In this document: positions 29,643 to 33,102 of the stretch, piece after piece
How the letters are laid out: every line of letters starts with the position of its first letter
How positions within the stretch are numbered: position 1 is the stretch's first letter
Assembly: GCA_025331445.1 (NCBI GenBank)
Contig: JAIWNE010000209.1
Coordinates: 1-33,102, forward strand
Length of the DNA: 33,102 nt
DNA from: Blakeslea trispora
Lineage: Eukaryota; Mucoromycota; Mucoromycetes; Mucorales; Choanephoraceae
Reading direction: 5' to 3'
The notes under the pieces: generated by a model
Told to the model about the DNA's origin: nothing
Databases searched by the model: none
What the model saw: the letters and a program-made list of their open reading frames with translations, nothing else
Translations under genes and position numbers: made by a program

Positions 29643-31030
29643 GTTGGCACACTTGATAACCTTGGTATCAGTTACCTTTTCAAGATGAGTAATCCTGTCT
29701 TTGATTAACGCTATATCGTTGTGCAATACGTCAAGTGATTCTGTTATTTTTTTTGTATCTGACTAATTAGTCTGGCTTTTCGTTTGTATGATTCATGTTT
29801 GAATCATTCCTCTTACCACAGTGTAAACCGGTTGAGTGCTTCTTACAACTTGTGGCTGTGCAACGGATGCAACATGATCAGACTTGTAAGAGATAGTGTT
29901 ATAGATAGTGTACAGACATTCTTCTGCCCAAGCAAAGATGGTTTCCAAACCGTCTATCGTCTTCGGACTTTCTTTAATGTCTTTGCGGTATGGGTCCTTT
30001 ATGGCATGATCACAAAATTGATAGACTTGTGGGACAAGACCGTTAAGAATATCTCTTATCTGTTGCTTCACAGGTTTCTCTTCTTTAGACAGATTAGCTT
30101 TTTGCAAGAGATAGCATTTGGTTTCAAGATATTCCAGAGAGATTTCATTCAAAGATTGTCTATATTCTTCATACTGTTTAAGATAGACTTCTTTCCAGTA
30201 ATTAGTGACAAACTTCTTCTTGAATGCACTTATTAATGAGTTGTCAAGATCATTATCAAAGGTTAGTTCCGCGAACTTTGCCTCATCTTTGGCTTTGAAG
30301 TTAGTGACCCAACGGTCGGCAGCTCCTTCTAAGCTCAACAAGAAGATTTCTTTTTTTCTTCTTTCATCGATCCAATTGTTCACTTGCAGACCTTGTGGAA
30401 GTCATCTAAGAACTTGATCGTATCTTGTTGCCTTCCAGATCTAGAGAACGTAGGAAAGGCTTTAAGATTTACTTCAGCAGCAAATATGCGAGTAATTGTG
30501 CTCACATCCTTTTCTGATGGTTTATAGGGTTTTGAGTGTTTTTAGAATTTTTTCTGCCAATTTTGCCTGGTTTTTCTTTGTTTTTGTGTTCTTTGATTCT
30601 TGACTATGGACTTCTTGGTTTCTTTGCTTATACGTATAGGCTTAATTCTTCTTTACTTATAGATATAGTAAACTTATTGAACTTATCAGCGATGTGCTCA
30701 AATAAGGCGCCCAGCTTTCCACCAATTGTTGTAGGGTGTCTTTAATACCTTATTAAACTCCGAAATTCTTATGCTATTCACTTTTCTTGACTGTAGATAT
30801 ATTCCTATCTCTCTCAAGGATCAAAGTAAAATATGAAATTTTGGGGATGATAAAGATGATTTTTATTATAATTGAAAATAATCATGTTTTATATGGAAAT
30901 GGTGTAGTACAGACGACGTACATGACTTCACAAACAAATAACAACTTTGAAAGCGTATATTATTTCTTAAATTGGTAAAACTATTTAAGTTCTGGAAGGA
31001 GTTTGAGTTTTTATCTGGCTGAGGGACTGC

Positions 31031-31149
31031 TTACAACAAAATGTCAGATTCTGACAAAAAACTTTAAACCGCTATAATTGAACTTCAAGGTTTTCGGGTC
31101 AGATTCTGACAAAAAAAAGTTCACCTCAACATCTTTTAAGCTGTGGTGC
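31031..31149 (+). mobile_element. unit P, copy 3: a 119-bp insertion in Crypton 2
   Basis: Carries the two palindromes (31042-31056 perfect; 31097-31111 with its first base changed), 55 bp apart as in copy 2, and ends 'aagctgtggtgc'. There is no R1 body to its left. ACTGC flanks both sides (31026-31030 and 31150-31154), and removing the insert restores '...LLRAVPQPDKN' in the recombinase. It is therefore a separate insertion consisting only of the R1 right end. Confidence 0.8.
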
Positions 31150-31963
31150 ACTGCACGAAGAAGAAAGTAATTGCCTCCAATTACCGGAAAACCAGCAAGA
31201 CTCTTCATAGCATCAACTGGCAAGCGGAAACGTAGCAGCCAACCATACGATTTGTGCCCCATCTTTCCACCATTCTTTGTTGATTGCCAGGTACGTTTTC
31301 TTAAGCAATCATGTTCAAAGCACTCTTTCGGCTTGCATGAGTAACCTTTGAGGTGTGGATTCAAACCTTGCTGAACGCTTCCACATAGATCTTGTACGAA
31401 AGAGGCGTCTTCTCATCTTTACCTTTAAACAACACAATTTTGCATCAGTTCTTTCTCTCGGTAAAATTAGGGAACTCTTCATTCTCAAAACGAAAGCGGG
31501 AAAACAAGTAGAAAGCCAGAGCATCAACAGGACATAGCGCAACCTTTTTGTGACGAACACAGGAACCATACTCGATTCTACCAGTTGGTTAGTCTTGCCA
31601 AAGGTGATTGTAGCCACCAAAGAAATACATTTGGTAGCACCTTGGTTATCAATGGTGATTGAAAACAAGTCGGGAAGCTGTATACCAAGAGCTGTTTGGT
31701 TTCTGCAAAGCATTGCGTGACTGATTAAGAAGCACAGTTTATCACGAGACCCATTGATATTGTTCTGTTGATTGATAAAATATAGGCCAACTCTCATCAG
31801 TTCATCTTTGGTGTAGCCATCATTCAATGTATTTTTGCCTCGTTCTCAAAGTTTGCTCTCTTTTGCTTGACCTTGGTCTTCCCCGGGTTATCCAAAAGGT
31901 ATGAATAAGTGGACCTCTTGCAGCTTCGTTTAAGTTAAAACGCGAAACTTTTTTAGTGTTGTA

Positions 31964-32228
31964 CAGTCAGAGGACAAAATGTTTTCTATTTTTGGATCTT
32001 CTCAAAAGAAGGGTAATCTATGACACGTCTACATTCTCATTGTTTTTACCTCTCTTTCTAGATAAAATTCCTAAATAATCACAATATGCTTCAATTATCC
32101 ACTGAATTCAAAGCTATCATCGTTGATCGTTGGCAGAAGATTGATTGAATGATAAGTAAAATGGTCTCCATCCTTCATCATGACCTTGTCGGAGATCCAA
32201 AAATAAAAAACATTTTGTCCTCTGACTG
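31964..32228. mobile_element. 265-bp MITE with 36-bp inverted ends, TA target
   Basis: The ends CAGTCAGAGGACAAAATG... (31964-31999) and their reverse complement (32193-32228) match at 35 of 36 positions. TA flanks each side (31962-31963 and 32229-32230). Removing it with one TA restores the Crypton 2 reading 'VVYDLYNTKK'. TA duplication and CAGT ends indicate a Tc1/mariner-type non-autonomous element. Its ends differ from the Tc1 at 13113, so its mobilising transposase is not in this window. The interior begins with a short possible frame, ATG at about 31979, MFSIFGSSQKK, perhaps the stump of a deleted transposase. Confidence 0.93.
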
Positions 32229-32613
32229 TACAAATCATAGACAACTTTAACATAAGCAAGAATGGACTCTTTGCCTAAAGCGATAGCAGAATATTTCACC
32301 TATTTCTTCTTTCTTCCTCGGGTCATGACATAACTGTCTAAGAAAAAGTTGAGTATCTTGTCGCTGACTATCTCACTATCAGGAAACTTCATGGCTTGAT
32401 ATCACTCTTATAATATCATTTGCGTTAAGCTTTGGATTCTTCGAAACAAATAGTTCAATAATCTTCCATTCCTTTTGCTTTGCAGAATATGCCTGAGTGT
32501 TGACAGTCGCTTTTCATACTTCAGCGAGAACCATTTGAATATTTGGTATATAGCAGTGTTGCTGCCAATTATGGATTGAACATCTTGTTGTTGCTAGGTT
32601 GTTGTGAGTTCAT

Positions 32614-33102
32614 TTTTAAAATAAAAGCTTGTTATGTCAGTTATAATAGATAGAGACAAGTAAAAGTTAGATGGAATCAGATCTCCTTTATTCTAAAATT
32701 TTGCCTTCTATTTAGCTTTTCTAACAGTTGAGTAACAACCTTATCAGAACTGAATGTAATTGACAAGAACTAATTAGATATCATGGATAAGAGAATGGAC
32801 TTCTTGGACATTGGCTAAGGTCACCGTTGGTGTAATTGGTTCGATCCAAGCGCCCTAATGTAACCTAAGTGTGATTTGATTCAAAGTACAACAAGTGATT
32901 TGATCCGTTTAAAAAATTTTCAACTCAGTTACACTTTATAAAACTTGTATTGGTTGTATGAATTTTTTTGCTTATAAAAAATGCTAATGAGTCCAAGGAT
33001 ACTATTTTAAAGTATTTTTCAAGTATTTTTCAATTTCAGGCAGAGAAACTGAAAAATTCCTTGAAAAATAAAAAAGAATAAAGTTTCCCGCCTTAAACAT
33101 TT
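32614..33102. other. no gene seen at the right edge
   Basis: AT-rich sequence upstream of the Crypton 2 start, with stops in all frames. It would include that element's promoter and left end, but I find no clear TATA box, repeat end or second copy. Confidence 0.45.

Larger units (their letters stand above)
27104..30760 (-). pseudogene. Ty3-type Gag (second family), split by R1-C/P-2
   Basis: The main part (29793-30383, minus) reads 'RRKKEIFLLSLEGAADRWV', then 'LISAFKKKFVTNYWKEVYL' and 'YRQSLNEISLEYLETKCYL', a typical Retrotrans_gag capsid pattern. Upstream, 'STITRIFAAEVNLKAFPTF' and 'RQQDTIKFLDDFHKVCK' (about 30387-30515) continue it after a one-base shift near 30384. Downstream comes a coiled-coil-like stretch, 'DVLHNDIALIKDRITHLEKV', with two stops. 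Coding stops at '...VIKCAN' at the edge of R1-C/P-2 (29643) and resumes in register at 27316 as 'PNLDILYDKSSH', running to TAG at 27104 with one TGA. The resumed part may be a decayed zinc-knuckle region. No pol is visible. It is unrelated in sequence to the gag at 9399. Confidence 0.75.
30970..32613 (-). pseudogene. Crypton 2: tyrosine recombinase, split by P-3 and a MITE
   Basis: Read on the minus strand from ATG 32613 (MNSQQPSNNKMFN). The N-terminal domain shows 'NTQAYSAKQKEWKIIELF', 'DKILNFFLDSYVMTRG' and 'KESILAYVKVVYDLY'. The MITE at 31964-32228 interrupts here. After it come 'NEAARGPLIHTF' and 'NDGYTKDELMRVGLYFINQQ', then 'DKLCFLISHAMLC', 'IQLPDLFSITIDNQGA', and 'HKSYGWLLRFRLP' with 'MKSLAGFPVIGGNYFLLRAV', where P-3 interrupts. 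After P-3, 'PQPDKNSNSFQNLN' continues. Motif order parallels Crypton 1, but sequence differs, so it is another subfamily. The catalytic middle ('RH.', 'HxxR') is poorly preserved, and the C-terminal GCR1_C-like domain is missing. Several stops and shifts are present. Confidence 0.8.

Overview
The window looks like a transposon-packed, AT-rich stretch from an early-diverging fungus, most likely Mucoromycota. Clues are short GT-AG introns of about 50-70 bp, a Crypton recombinase with a GCR1_C-like DNA-binding tail, Tc1/mariner, piggyBac and Ty3-type remnants, and a eukaryotic tRNA-Asp. The taxon is inferred from this mix; no species-specific gene is present. The only gene that looks intact is tRNA-Asp(GTC) at 4076-4147. 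Every protein-coding region I recognise belongs to a mobile element and is broken by stops, frameshifts or later insertions.

Layout. 1-5.6 kb: two copies of an AT-rich repeat (R2) with GC-rich cores, the tRNA, and two separate 7-bp tandem arrays. 5.8-8.4 kb: a decayed piggyBac element with hairpin-containing ends. 9.3-10.6 kb: a Ty3-type gag with three in-frame stops. 11.3-13.1 kb: repeat R1 copy A. 13.1-15.1 kb: a Tc1 element with about 211-bp inverted ends and a 384-bp solo LTR nested inside it. 15.2-15.3 kb: four consecutive GGGC-type hairpins. 15.5-18.5 kb: Ty3-type pol (protease, RT, RNase H, start of integrase). 18.5-21.5 kb: a DDE element with 31-bp inverted ends, a foldback segment and a nested 274-bp solo LTR. 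21.5-23.4 kb: R1 copy B ending in a short palindrome-bearing tail (unit P). 23.6-26.0 kb: Crypton 1. 27.1-30.8 kb: a second gag family on the minus strand, split by R1 copy C plus P. 31.0-32.6 kb: Crypton 2 on the minus strand, split by a P-only insertion and by a 265-bp TA-flanked MITE.

Several insertions can be verified by reading: removing them with one copy of the target duplication restores the host element's reading. This works for the MITE (TA) and P-3 (ACTGC) in Crypton 2, R1-C/P-2 (GTTGGCA) in the minus-strand gag, and the solo LTR (GTAAG) in the DDE transposase. The solo LTR inside Tc1 has a clean CATTA duplication. The region is therefore a readable record of nested transposition. 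The least familiar component is R1/P: non-coding, about 2 kb, three copies plus one 119-bp right-end-only copy, with a conserved right end carrying two 15-bp palindromes and duplications of different lengths.
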